A stretch of DNA of 64,000 nt, from contig NZ_BMTN01000007.1 in assembly GCF_014649695.1 (NCBI RefSeq), forward strand, positions 186,001-250,000, read 5' to 3'. Origin of the DNA: Streptomyces kurssanovii (GTDB lineage: Bacteria > Actinomycetota > Actinomycetes > Streptomycetales > Streptomycetaceae). Below are positions 1 to 8,436 of this stretch, piece after piece. Each line of letters starts with the position of its first letter. Position 1 is the first letter of the stretch. The notes below the pieces were generated by a model. That model was given only the letters and a program-made list of their open reading frames with translations, searched no databases and was not told the origin of the DNA. Position numbers and translations under genes: made by a program.

Positions 1-498
1 GAGAACATTCGATACTTCAAGGTCGAGGACTTCAGTTGCGGCATGCTGGCCGATGACAGTGTCGACTACCTTTTCAGTTTCGACGCGCTCTGTCACGTCA
101 GTTTCGACGGCATTTCCGCTTACCTGACTAGCCTCTTTCCGAAGTTTCGGCCAGGGGCACACGGCTTCATCATGGTGGCGGACTATGTCAAGTACAACAG
201 CTTCGTGGAGAACCAATCCCGCTTCGACGTGACGCGGACTCTGCTGGCCAAGAGCAGTGGGCAGTTGAAGCAGCGCCTGGTCGAGGCTTATATGCTGCCG
301 CTGCAGGCACGCGCCCGCTACCGAGCCACCTGGTGCCTCCAGGACCTCTCGGAGGACGACGTGGCACGTCCGGGCCGGTGGTACAACGCAGGCGGCGCGC
401 GCACCTGCGAACTGCTGGAGAAGCTGGGCTACGAGGTTCTGGATCCGGATATGGAACTGGACTACCGCAGCCCGATGATTCACTTCCGCAAGCTGTGA
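1..498 (+). CDS. Class I SAM methyltransferase-like protein, C-terminal part (truncated by window edge)
   Basis: The reading frame is open from base 1, so the gene starts outside the window; the first internal ATG is at 43. The visible 165 residues include VDYLFSFDALCHVSF, which resembles the post-motif region of class I SAM-dependent methyltransferases where a negatively charged strand is followed by an aromatic/His residue, then PGAHGFIMVADY, a typical strand-4/5 stretch. The SAM-binding glycine loop would be upstream and cannot be checked. It lies 144 bp before an FkbM methyltransferase on the same strand, so a sugar or polymer O-methylation role in the exopolysaccharide locus is inferred. 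The enzyme family is fairly likely; the substrate is unknown. Confidence 0.6.
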   Translation, partial: ENIRYFKVEDFSCGMLADDSVDYLFSFDALCHVSFDGISAYLTSLFPKFRPGAHGFIMVADYVKYNSFVENQSRFDVTRTLLAKSSGQLKQRLVEAYMLPLQARARYRATWCLQDLSEDDVARPGRWYNAGGARTCELLEKLGYEVLDPDMELDYRSPMIHFRKL

Positions 499-642
499 CA
501 GCCGTCCCACCTCTCAAGCGTGGATCTGATCCATTTGGTACACCTGTGGGTTCTGGGAACGTGCTTCGTGCAGATGGATGAATCCAACGCCAGATGGAAG
601 CAGGACGGCAGGTCTTTCCTTCCTCGGGAATAGGATGCCTGC

Positions 643-1431
643 ATGTTGAGTCTTTCCGCCGGCGGCGGGCTCAGGGCAATCGTGCAGCGGTCGAGGGTCT
701 TCCCGTATGCCAAGTCGGCGCAGGAAGCCCTCTCTCCAGCTCGGCGGCGGGATTTCAGAGGGCGCACGGTCTTCTATCGCGATTTCTTGAAGCCAGAAGC
801 CTTGGTCTTCGATGTCGGTGCCAACATGGGGAACCGAACCGCGGTGTTCCTTGCGCTGGGAGCAAGGGTTGTCGCCGTGGAGCCGCAACCCCTGTGCGCC
901 GTCACGCTGGCCAAAAGGTTCGGCACCCAATCAGATTTCACTCTCGTTCGGGCCGGGTTGGCCGAAAAGCCGGGCGCCGCCACACTCCACCTGGCCTCCA
1001 GTCACGTCCTCGCATCAATGTCGAGTGAGTTCATGAACCGCTCCGTTTATGCGGGAAACTCATGGACCGACGAGGTGCGGGTGCATGTCACGACACTGGA
1101 TGCGATGATCGATGTGTTCGGCGTACCAGACTTCTGCAAGATCGATGTCGAGGGTTACGAGCACGAGACGCTCCAAGGGCTTTCTCAGGCGATTCCTGCG
1201 TTGTCTCTGGAATTCAATCCTGTCATGCGGGACATGACAGCCAAGTGCTTTGATCATCTTGGCTCGCTTGCTGCTTACCGGTACGCCTTCTCGCCGGGAG
1301 AGACGATGAGCCCTGTCCGGGATTGGTTCGACCACGACACAGCTGTGTCGATGGCCTTGGATGAGTCCCTGCCGTGGGGAGATTTCTACGCTGTCGCCAA
1401 CAGCGTTCCCCATTCAAAGGAGTACGCGTGA
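643..1431 (+). CDS. FkbM family methyltransferase
   Basis: A 262-residue protein. VFDVGANMGNRT near residue 60 is the SAM-binding loop, VEPQP is the acidic end of strand 2, and IDVEGYEHETLQGL near residue 170 is the family signature. FkbM enzymes O-methylate hydroxyls of macrolides, glycolipids and surface sugars. The ATG at 643 has an AGGA-type ribosome-binding site (AGGATGCCTGC) just before it. The gene lies between the truncated methyltransferase and a TylF-type methyltransferase on the same strand, suggesting a set of tailoring enzymes for the polysaccharide assembled by the adjacent minus-strand operon. The acceptor sugar is not predictable from sequence. Confidence 0.88.
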   Translation: MLSLSAGGGLRAIVQRSRVFPYAKSAQEALSPARRRDFRGRTVFYRDFLKPEALVFDVGANMGNRTAVFLALGARVVAVEPQPLCAVTLAKRFGTQSDFTLVRAGLAEKPGAATLHLASSHVLASMSSEFMNRSVYAGNSWTDEVRVHVTTLDAMIDVFGVPDFCKIDVEGYEHETLQGLSQAIPALSLEFNPVMRDMTAKCFDHLGSLAAYRYAFSPGETMSPVRDWFDHDTAVSMALDESLPWGDFYAVANSVPHSKEYA

Positions 1432-1530
1432 CGGCCAAGACAACGTTCACGCCCTCTCCCGCATCAGCTGCTCGTACCGGTGAGCCCGCGGCACTCAGTT
1501 TTGCCGCTCATTGATGGCTGAGGTCGTTTC

Positions 1531-2334
1531 ATGTTCAAAGCAAAGACGGTGACGAGGAACATTCTGGATCGCGTGCTGCGCCTCGCCGGCGCGCGAGTGA
1601 TCACGGAGAAGGAGGAAGAGGCGAGCCGAGCGCGTTACGCCAGGGTGGTGCAGAACCTTTACGACGTCTACGCTGAGCATCTCTTTCCCGACCTACGCGA
1701 GCGGGAGGGTCGTATCCCACTGCTCGCCAAGCTCGTAGGTACGGAGATGGGTGAGGCGATGCACCTTCTCCACTGGCTGCAGAATGCTCAGGACGGTGGT
1801 GAAGGCGACATCGTGGAGATGGGCGTCGCCCAAGGCGCCACATCAGCATTTCTGGCGAACGAGATCCTCAATACCCAACGCCATCTTTGGCTGTATGATT
1901 CGTTCCAGGGCTTGTCACGACCGACCGCACAGGACAAGCTCATCAACGACATCGAAAACCGCGGATCGATGGACCGCTACGAGTCCGCGATGTCGTTCCC
2001 ACAGCAGCTCGTATGGCAGCGGCTCGGCTCGGTGGGCTTCCCCGCTGAGCGGACCCACATCATCGCGGGATTCATCACCCCTGAGGTCAGAACCCTGCCA
2101 GACGTGGTGGCCTTCGGGTATCTCGACTTCGACCTGTACGAACCCATTCTGACCGGCCTGCGGCTGCTCGGTCCCAGAACACGACCAGGTTCCGTCCTGA
2201 TGGTCGATGACTACGGGTATTTCTCCTCCGGCCCGGAGCGGGCTGTCAAGGAGTATCTTGCGGAGGATGATCGGTTCGACCTGGCTGTCGGCCCCACCAG
2301 CGCCGGGTACTTCTGTGCTCTGACACGGCGGTAG
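1531..2334 (+). CDS. TylF/MycF-type O-methyltransferase
   Basis: A 267-residue protein of the macrocin O-methyltransferase family, SAM- and metal-dependent enzymes acting on deoxysugar hydroxyls. DIVEMGVAQGATS forms the SAM-binding loop near residue 95, LYDSFQGLS follows, and YLDFDLYEPILTGL together with MVDDYG near residues 195-235 supplies the acidic metal ligands typical of the family. The ATG at 1531 is preceded by GAGG with a 7-nt spacer. With the FkbM gene upstream it forms a plus-strand methyltransferase group converging on the glycosyltransferase operon. The IS element begins only about 20 bp after the stop codon. A role in methylating a polymer or repeat-unit sugar is inferred. Confidence 0.88.
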   Translation: MFKAKTVTRNILDRVLRLAGARVITEKEEEASRARYARVVQNLYDVYAEHLFPDLREREGRIPLLAKLVGTEMGEAMHLLHWLQNAQDGGEGDIVEMGVAQGATSAFLANEILNTQRHLWLYDSFQGLSRPTAQDKLINDIENRGSMDRYESAMSFPQQLVWQRLGSVGFPAERTHIIAGFITPEVRTLPDVVAFGYLDFDLYEPILTGLRLLGPRTRPGSVLMVDDYGYFSSGPERAVKEYLAEDDRFDLAVGPTSAGYFCALTRR

Positions 2335-2353
2335 CCCGGATCGGTCGATCACT

Positions 2354-2365
2354 GAGCTTGTTCAG
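2354..2365 (+). repeat. IS left terminal inverted repeat
   Basis: GAGCTTGTTCAG, directly preceded by the target duplication ACT at 2351-2353. The transposase stop codon (2362-2364, minus strand) lies inside this repeat. Confidence 0.85.
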
Positions 2366-3101
2366 TGGTGAGTCTCCAGGGCGAGGATGGCTCTGGTGAT
2401 TGACGTCATCTGGTGTGGGTTGCAGCGGGCTTTGCGGAGGATGCGCCAGGTTTTGACCGACGCGATAGTCCTGTCGACGGCCCACCTGAGACGGGAGTGC
2501 GCCCGGTTGACGCACTTCTCTTTGACCGTGAGGTCCTTCCCGGGCGGTCGCCTGTGGGGAACGGCGACGATGTCACCGCCCCCTGGTAGTCGTGATCGAC
2601 CAGGACCGGGATGCCCAGGCGGATGCAGGTGGTGATGATCCGGTGCCGACGGGCAGCGGTCAGGTTGTGAACACGGCCCGGCAAGGCGGGTGAGATCCAC
2701 ACCAGGGCGCCGTCCGGAGCGGTCACCACCTGCACGTTCACCCCGTGGCGACGGTGCTTTCCCGAATAGCCTGCTCGGCCGTCACCGGACCGGTCGCACT
2801 CGGCGAGGGTCCCGTCAAGCAACTTGTATTACCGGGCGTTGGCGGCCCTGAGGGCGGTAGTCAGCGCGGCCAGGTGACCGACCACCGTGTGGACATGGAC
2901 GTGAGCGGTGCCCAAGCTGATCCCGAAGCCGGCCGCGAGCTGCCGCAAAGTGTCGTTCTTGCGCAGATACACCAGTGCGATCAGCGCACGCTGGGATGGG
3001 CGCAGTCGGCACCGCCGGTCACCTTCACGGGTGACGATCAGCATCGTGACCCACTCCACCAGGGCATGCGGGACATCGAGTACGGCAGGATAAGGAACCA
3101 A
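2362..3101 (-). pseudogene. IS5-family DDE transposase, disrupted
   Basis: The gene begins at a TTG at 3101 with GGGAG five bases upstream. The N-terminal part has the helix-turn-helix of DDE superfamily endonucleases ([20 protein letters not shown], then [15 protein letters not shown]). An in-frame TAA at 2829-2831 interrupts it just before YKLLDGTLAECDR; the reading frame continues unchanged through VLVDHDYQGA (catalytic D region). A one-base frameshift near 2577-2584 then moves the frame to GGGDIVAVPHRRPPGKDL and the conserved C-terminal VNRAHSRLRWAVDRTIASVK block, which carries the catalytic-region arginine/glutamate-type helix. Repaired length would be about 246 residues, normal for the group. 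Two independent lesions argue for real decay rather than programmed frameshifting. Confidence 0.85.
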
Positions 3102-3205
3102 CGAGGCTCCCGAGGTGACGAGCGACGGACGTAGGACATCCCGCTCAACACCCCGAGGGCCTCGCCCGATACACAGCCTGCGTCATCACCCGATCAGGGC
3201 CCACG

Positions 3206-3217
3206 CTGAACAAGCTC
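3206..3217 (-). repeat. IS right terminal inverted repeat
   Basis: CTGAACAAGCTC, the exact complement of the left end, followed by ACT at 3218-3220. Confidence 0.85.
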
Positions 3218-3222
3218 ACTGG

Positions 3223-4395
3223 TCAGCGCCGGCTTCCGCGTACCGACGCGACGTGCCGGTACGCGGCCTCATAAGAGTCCATCAGTATGGGCCAGGCGAA
3301 TTGTCCGGCCCGGCTGTGTGCTTGTCCGGCCAGCAGTGCCCGGCGCCCAGGGTCACGAGACAACCGCACGATCGCAGCGGCGATCTGAGCCGGTTGCCGG
3401 ACGTCGACCAGTTCCCCAGCGCTGCCGAAGCCCAGCAACCATGGCACGGCACCTGAGGAGCGACCTGCCACGATCGGCAGCCCTCGGGCCATGGCCTCCA
3501 GCACCGTCATGCCGAACGACTCCTCGAGCGTGGGAGCCACAAAGAGGTCCGCGCGGTCCATGGCAGCGAAAACGTCCTCGATGGACAGTGGTCCGGCGAA
3601 CCTCGTCGCCGAAGCAAGACCGTGCTTCTGTGCCCAGGTCTCGGCCGGACCGCCCTCCTGGAAGTCAGGGCCCACCAACACCAGTTCCACGTCTTCGAGT
3701 TGCTGGCGAACCCCCCGAAAGGATCTGAGGAGGGCGCTCACGTTCTTCCCTGGAGAGAAGTCCGAGTTCACCGAGAGGATGCGCCGCACAGGTCCGTCGC
3801 GGATCGGCACCCGTTTCAGGAAAGAGCCGAGAGGCAGACCATTGGGCAGGAGGCGAGCGGAATGCCTGCCGACGCGCCGGAGTCGGTGCCCGATGTAGGG
3901 CGAGACCACAGCGACATGGCGCGTCCTCAGCAGGCAGTGAGCTTGCATCTGCAGCCTCACCAGCCGATACGGATCAGGCAAGTGGCGCAGAATCGCGGGC
4001 GCCCAGTCGTGCACGCTGACGAGGACGGGATGTCTGCCAGCGACTGCGCCCAACCCGAACTCGTACGTCCAGTGGGCGTGGACCACATCGGTGTCCACAG
4101 AGTCGAGCAGGTCGCGAACAGCGTTGCGTTCCTGGCGGAACGCATCCCGCGCGCGGTGTCGCGCCCGGTAGGGGCCGACGAGGACGTTCACGGATCCAAG
4201 GCGCCAGTGTGCCGGTGACGTGACCTCAGAAGCCAGTGTCACGACTGTGATCTCGTGGCCGGCGTCAACCAGCTCCACCGCCAGTGAGGTGGCCACCGAC
4301 CCTCCTAGCCCCTTGGGCACGGTGCCCTCGAGGGCCGGGGCGAGCCTCCGCGCCAGGTACCGCAGGTCGACGGGTGCAGCGACGGCTACGCGCAT
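3223..4395 (-). CDS. Glycosyltransferase family 4
   Basis: A 390-residue GT-B enzyme. The N-terminal half carries GLGGSVATSLAVELVDAGHEI and DVVHAHWTYEF, the C-terminal half SVNSDFSPGKN, LVLVGPDF and the EX7E nucleotide-sugar motif in EESFGMTVLEAMARGLPIV. The start is decided by the ribosome-binding site: AGGAGG at 4409-4404 is 8 nt from the ATG at 4395, whereas the upstream GTG at 4404 overlaps that site. It is the last gene of the minus-strand polysaccharide operon, 32 bp after another GT4 gene. It probably adds one sugar to the lipid-linked repeat unit; donor and linkage are unknown. The IS sits immediately beyond its stop codon without truncating it. Confidence 0.88.
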   Translation of the reverse strand: MRVAVAAPVDLRYLARRLAPALEGTVPKGLGGSVATSLAVELVDAGHEITVVTLASEVTSPAHWRLGSVNVLVGPYRARHRARDAFRQERNAVRDLLDSVDTDVVHAHWTYEFGLGAVAGRHPVLVSVHDWAPAILRHLPDPYRLVRLQMQAHCLLRTRHVAVVSPYIGHRLRRVGRHSARLLPNGLPLGSFLKRVPIRDGPVRRILSVNSDFSPGKNVSALLRSFRGVRQQLEDVELVLVGPDFQEGGPAETWAQKHGLASATRFAGPLSIEDVFAAMDRADLFVAPTLEESFGMTVLEAMARGLPIVAGRSSGAVPWLLGFGSAGELVDVRQPAQIAAAIVRLSRDPGRRALLAGQAHSRAGQFAWPILMDSYEAAYRHVASVRGSRR

Positions 4396-4427
4396 GTTGC
4401 GCACCTCCTGTTAGGAAACGCCGGAAG

Positions 4428-5558
4428 TCATGTCCGACCTCGCGACATCAGCAAGTCGTGGTAGATCCCGGCGTAGGCGGCCGCGCCTCGTGCCGTTCCG
4501 AACCGATCACGCAGCACACCAGGGGCCCGGCAGACGTAGGGGCGGGGCCTGGAGCCGTGCAGGGCGGTGGTCAGGGCCCGGGCGAAAGCCTCAGGGGTGG
4601 CGTTCACCAGTGTCACGGCCTCGCTGATCGTCCTCAGGTCCCGCAACCCCGAAACATCGGCGAGAACGGCCGGAAGCCCGGTGGCGATAGCTTCGACAGC
4701 GGCGATGCCGACGCCCTCATACATCGACGGCATCACGAAGACGTCTGCCGCGTGGAGCGCCTCCAAGGGATTGCGAAGACCGAGGAAGTGCGTTCGCTCC
4801 GCCACCCCCAGCCGTTCGGCCAGACGGCGCTCGCTCCGCATCTCGTCCTCCTGCCCCACATGGAGGTAGACGAGGTCACGAGGAGTCATCGGGTGCGCCA
4901 TCGCCTCAAGGACCACCTCGTGGCGCTTGACGACGGCGCAGTTGCCTACACTGACCGCCACGAGATCGTGTTCACCGAGTCCGAGGCCGGCCCTGGCCCT
5001 CTCCCGTTCCGGAGGACTTGGTGGAGTGAACACTTCGTCGTACCAGTTCTCGACGATGCGGGCCGTGTTGCCGAATCGGTCTAGTTCGTTGTCTGCGACG
5101 GCTGCGCTGACCGCTACATGCACGGCCCCCATGGCCCTTAGCGCTCGACGCTGTACCGAACGCTCGACGCGCAGTGGACCCCGGAACTGAAAGACACTGT
5201 GCACCGTGCGAACCACTGCGGCTCCGGTGCTGAGCGCCGCCAGGGCAAACCAGAAATTCCCACGCTCGGCGTGGAGATGGACCACGTCGTATGCGCCGAC
5301 CTTCAGGTACCGCCTCAGCTGGAGCGGAACACGTCGCAGCGGAACGTCCGGCTGGTGGACCACGGGATAGCCGACAGTACGAAGCTCCTGAGCGAACGGG
5401 CCGGCGGACGGTGCCACAGCCAGGACATGACTTTCGAGTCCGTGACCCTTCCACTCGGCTGCCGCGCTGCGCAGTATCACTTCGGCGCCCGATGCCCGCA
5501 GTTCGTTGAGGACATGCAGAACTCGAACGGGTCGATGTCCCTCGCGTCGCTGGTCCAT
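4428..5558 (-). CDS. Glycosyltransferase family 4
   Basis: A 376-residue GT-B fold protein beginning at the ATG at 5558, which overlaps the preceding stop codon as TGATG and suggests translational coupling; a GTG six bases upstream is an alternative. VRVLHVLNELRASGAEVIL is the N-terminal nucleotide-fold start, YDVVHLHAERG and RTVHSVF follow. The C-terminal domain has LVAVSVGNCAVVKRHE, THFLGLRNPLEAL and the EX7E motif EGVGIAAVEAIATGLPAVL. This is the second to last gene of the exopolysaccharide operon. The donor sugar cannot be inferred. Confidence 0.88.
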   Translation of the reverse strand: MDQRREGHRPVRVLHVLNELRASGAEVILRSAAAEWKGHGLESHVLAVAPSAGPFAQELRTVGYPVVHQPDVPLRRVPLQLRRYLKVGAYDVVHLHAERGNFWFALAALSTGAAVVRTVHSVFQFRGPLRVERSVQRRALRAMGAVHVAVSAAVADNELDRFGNTARIVENWYDEVFTPPSPPERERARAGLGLGEHDLVAVSVGNCAVVKRHEVVLEAMAHPMTPRDLVYLHVGQEDEMRSERRLAERLGVAERTHFLGLRNPLEALHAADVFVMPSMYEGVGIAAVEAIATGLPAVLADVSGLRDLRTISEAVTLVNATPEAFARALTTALHGSRPRPYVCRAPGVLRDRFGTARGAAAYAGIYHDLLMSRGRT

Positions 5559-6685
5559 CAACACCCCCGAGGCTGTGGCCGGAGCGGGGCAGGGTCTGCG
5601 GAGGAGGGAAGGGGCTCGCGTGACAACGGCACGACCCCGTAATGGATCAGGTCGGCGCTGCGCCTGTTCAACGCCAGCTTCGTTCTCATAAATTGCGTGA
5701 GCCAGTTAGGCAGGTCGTCACCGACATCCATCGGGATCCCGCGGGTGGGAAGTACGTCGATGGCATCCTGGCTTTCCGTAGAAATGTTCGCTGCTGTCAG
5801 GATCGTGTCGTGCTCTACCTCGTGGCCCCAAATACTCAGGAAGCCATTGGTTTCGCCGAGGTGGGGGCGATACCATACATAGGGTGCGTCGGACAGGAAT
5901 GCCGCGAGCATCGAAAAGCTGGACACCGAGCAGATCAGAAGATCCGCAGCCGCCATGACCGACAGGTCCTGCAGAGCGGTCCGGCGGCGGATGTTGTTGC
6001 GATATTCGGGGAGCAGGCGTGCGGCCCGATCGGGGGCGTCGGTCAAGATGTCGACGTGCAGTGCATCCCCGAAGGCTCTCCGCATGGCATCCAGGACGGA
6101 CCGATACCATTGAGCGGGCAGGCAGGTGTTGAAATCTCCCGGCTGTGGCCCGGAACGGCCGTCGCTAAAGTCACCGAGCCGTGCGTGAACCGCCACGTGA
6201 AGTCGAGGAGGATCCGCACTCCAATGATGTGCATCAGGGTGGGGGAGGTGCCCCAGGAGTTTCATGCGGAGGAAGTCGCGGGCTCGAGCGATCCCGTGAA
6301 ATCCGCCTGACATGCCTTCGTGCAACAGCACGAGCGAGTGCTGTTTCGACCAGCCGAACTCGGCGTCCAGCACGCGGATGGCAGATCCGTAGTCGGTCTC
6401 TCGAGTGGCACGGACCATGCCAGCTGTGACGGTGGCAGTCGGGAGCACGGCCCGCAGCGCAGCATGTCCGGCCCAGTCCAGTCTTGAGGTGCCGAATTCA
6501 CGCCAGTAACCCCTGCCACTGAGACCCCATGCGGGTCCCAGGAGACGGAATCCGAGTTCACGACTGGCGAGATACGCCTTGGCCCATGGAAAGATCTCGT
6601 TTCCGAGACCCGCTCCCCGTGTCCCGCCGACGGGACAGGGCATGCAAATTCTTTCCGAGAGGCCGAAACTGAGGCGAATTCCCAT
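5558..6685 (-). CDS. Alpha-1,2-fucosyltransferase-like (GT11/GT23-type) glycosyltransferase
   Basis: A 375-residue protein starting at the ATG at 6685, which has AGAAGGA upstream with good spacing; the in-frame extension upstream lacks one. GAGLGNEIFPWAKA (residues 25-38) is the N-terminal GxGNxxF segment, and VHARLGDF (residues 166-173) matches the HxRxGD donor-binding motif of GDP-fucose transferases. VMAAADLLICSVSSFSMLAAF matches the conserved C-terminal D..iCSxSSFS block. GT11 enzymes transfer fucose or related sugars from GDP donors; the actual donor here is not proven, and no GDP-fucose genes are in the window. It is coupled to the next GT4 gene. Confidence 0.72.
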   Translation of the reverse strand: MGIRLSFGLSERICMPCPVGGTRGAGLGNEIFPWAKAYLASRELGFRLLGPAWGLSGRGYWREFGTSRLDWAGHAALRAVLPTATVTAGMVRATRETDYGSAIRVLDAEFGWSKQHSLVLLHEGMSGGFHGIARARDFLRMKLLGHLPHPDAHHWSADPPRLHVAVHARLGDFSDGRSGPQPGDFNTCLPAQWYRSVLDAMRRAFGDALHVDILTDAPDRAARLLPEYRNNIRRRTALQDLSVMAAADLLICSVSSFSMLAAFLSDAPYVWYRPHLGETNGFLSIWGHEVEHDTILTAANISTESQDAIDVLPTRGIPMDVGDDLPNWLTQFMRTKLALNRRSADLIHYGVVPLSREPLPSSADPAPLRPQPRGC

Positions 6686-6745
6686 CTGTTGTCCTTCTGA
6701 TGAGCGGCTCCCGGCGCACCCGAGTTGCCTGATTCTGAAGTGCAT

Positions 6746-6914
6746 AGCAGAGCGCTAGACGACTCAATGTCAAACCTTGTTCCATTTACGGGGAATGAGT
6801 ACTGCGGCACGGCGACCCAGCAGCATGTAGGCGACGATCACGCGGCACTTTCGATCTGCTCGTGGATAAGACCGCAGCCGCAGGAGAACGGCAGACGCTC
6901 CGGACTTGCAATCG
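6746..6914 (-). promoter_or_regulatory. Intergenic segment in the glycosyltransferase operon, possible internal promoter
   Basis: The flippase gene stops at 6915 and the fucosyltransferase-like gene starts at 6685, leaving about 230 bp, unusually long for this operon. On the minus strand a TTGACA hexamer is at 6773-6768, and TATGCA at 6746-6741 could serve as a -10 element. The 21-bp spacing is too long for a standard promoter, so this is a weak candidate only. Confidence 0.25.
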
Positions 6915-8417
6915 CTACTCGCATGCAGCGGCTCTCCTGTCCCTTCTTACGAGTGAGGCCGGGATCAGGGCGCGTTCTCGTGCGACTCGAATGCCTGTGA
7001 GCGACGTCCCGCACATGAGAATCAGCGCTCCGGCCAGTCCTGCTGCGGCAAATTGGGTGGCCAGCACCAGGACGGGCGGAGCGACCTCTCCGGCCGCACG
7101 GTCGACACCGGCGACGACAAGTCCGACGGCGACTGCGACCGTGCAGGACTGCGCGTAGGCGTTCAAGGCCCCTCGCAGAGCGCCGGGGATCATCCGGCCC
7201 ATCCACAAGAGGTACGCGGCGTGTTGGACCAGTCGGCTCACGAGTACTGCGCTGATCAGGCTGGTAATGCCGGCCCTGGTCGCCACGGCGATGCCGGTCC
7301 CCAGCAGGAGAGCGGCAAGGTGCAGGTACTCGATGACTGCCTTGCGCCGTACCCTCCCTGTCGCTTCGGCCACCGAAGCAGGAAAGTAGACGATGACGCT
7401 GAGTGCCCCGATGGCTGCCAGAAGGGGCACGAGTTGAGCGGCTCTCTGCCACCCATCGCCCAGCAGAACTGATACGAGGTTGTCCGCGACGACGCCGATG
7501 ACGGCGGCCATCGGAACGAAGAGCAAGGTTGTCATGAAAATGCTGTCGAGGTACGCCTTCTTGAGCCGCTCGTGGTCGATTTGGATGCGGCTGAAGGCCG
7601 GGAACAGGACCTTGCCCATCGCCGTGCCGATTTGATGGAGCGGCAGCGCGGTGATGAGCTGCGCGCGGTTGTAGTGCCCCAGCGCCACCATGCCCGCGTA
7701 CCTGCCGACCAGGACGGTATCGAGGCTGATCGTGAGGAACTCCAGAAAGCCTACGAAGGACACCTTCGCTCCGAAGAACGCCACTTTCCTCAGCTCATCG
7801 AGGTCGAACAGCGGGCGAAGGTCGTGCCGGGCGGCCAGGAAACTGCCCAGCGCCATCAAACCGGCCTGACCGATGGCCGCATAGACGAGGCTCCACACCC
7901 CGCTCCCGCTGAGCGCGAACGTGAGGCCGAGGCCACAGTATCCGGCAACATAGGACACGAACTCGATCAGTGCGATCGTCCGGTAGCGCATGGATCTACG
8001 GAGGAGGCCCGTGGCGGTCGAGCTCGCGGCATTGAGTACGAAGGTCAGACCCAATACTCGGCACACGGAGGTGAGCTCGGCGGGAGCTGCCAGGGACGCA
8101 ATGGTCAGCGGAGCGAGCGTCCACAGAACCGCATATGCGGCAAGTCCCGTTGCGATTCCGAGTGTGAAGCTCGCACGGACAACACGGGTGTCGAGAACGG
8201 GGCGCTGAACGATGGCCGAGCTCAGACCGCCCTGGGCGAAGTAGCTCACGAAACGGAGCATGAACATGGCCAACGCCAGCAGCGCGAAGTCGCTCGGCAT
8301 GAGCAGCCGGCTCATCACGGCTGAGTAAGCCGACTGAACGGCGAAGGTCGCGACCGCCCCGAGAAGCATCCAGCGCAACCCTGACGCCGTGGTCGACGTC
8401 AGCTTGCCGGATGGCAT
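6915..8417 (-). CDS. Wzx-type polysaccharide flippase (MOP superfamily)
   Basis: A 500-residue, very hydrophobic protein with about 12-14 membrane segments, matching the Polysacc_synt/Wzx family that flips undecaprenyl-linked repeat units across the membrane. The chosen ATG at 8417 gives the normal family length and opens with SGLRWMLLGAVATFAVQSAY; reading frame upstream of this overlaps the GT2 gene and is not protein-like. Typical family segments include ALLALAMFMLRFVSYFAQGG, VGRYAGMVALGHYNRAQL and LFPAFSRIQ. It follows the GT2 gene by 19 bp. Its presence indicates a Wzx-dependent rather than ABC-dependent export route for the polymer. Confidence 0.9.
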   Translation of the reverse strand: MPSGKLTSTTASGLRWMLLGAVATFAVQSAYSAVMSRLLMPSDFALLALAMFMLRFVSYFAQGGLSSAIVQRPVLDTRVVRASFTLGIATGLAAYAVLWTLAPLTIASLAAPAELTSVCRVLGLTFVLNAASSTATGLLRRSMRYRTIALIEFVSYVAGYCGLGLTFALSGSGVWSLVYAAIGQAGLMALGSFLAARHDLRPLFDLDELRKVAFFGAKVSFVGFLEFLTISLDTVLVGRYAGMVALGHYNRAQLITALPLHQIGTAMGKVLFPAFSRIQIDHERLKKAYLDSIFMTTLLFVPMAAVIGVVADNLVSVLLGDGWQRAAQLVPLLAAIGALSVIVYFPASVAEATGRVRRKAVIEYLHLAALLLGTGIAVATRAGITSLISAVLVSRLVQHAAYLLWMGRMIPGALRGALNAYAQSCTVAVAVGLVVAGVDRAAGEVAPPVLVLATQFAAAGLAGALILMCGTSLTGIRVARERALIPASLVRRDRRAAACE

Positions 8418-8436
8418 GTTCGCGATCGCTTCCCGG

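Larger units (their letters stand above)
2354..3217. mobile_element. IS5-family (ISL2-like) insertion sequence, decayed
   Basis: An 864-bp element bounded by 12-bp perfect terminal inverted repeats, GAGCTTGTTCAG at 2354-2365 and its complement at 3206-3217. It is flanked by the direct repeat ACT (2351-2353 and 3218-3220), consistent with the 3-bp ANT target duplication of the ISL2 group. It sits between the convergent TylF-type methyltransferase and a GT4 glycosyltransferase gene; the latter stop codon begins at 3225, just outside. Its single transposase gene has a nonsense codon and a frameshift, so it is probably not autonomous. Confidence 0.88.

Noticed and set aside
2577-2831. Programmed frameshifting in the transposase
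   Set aside because: There is an additional in-frame TAA upstream and no slippery A or T run, so decay is the simpler explanation.
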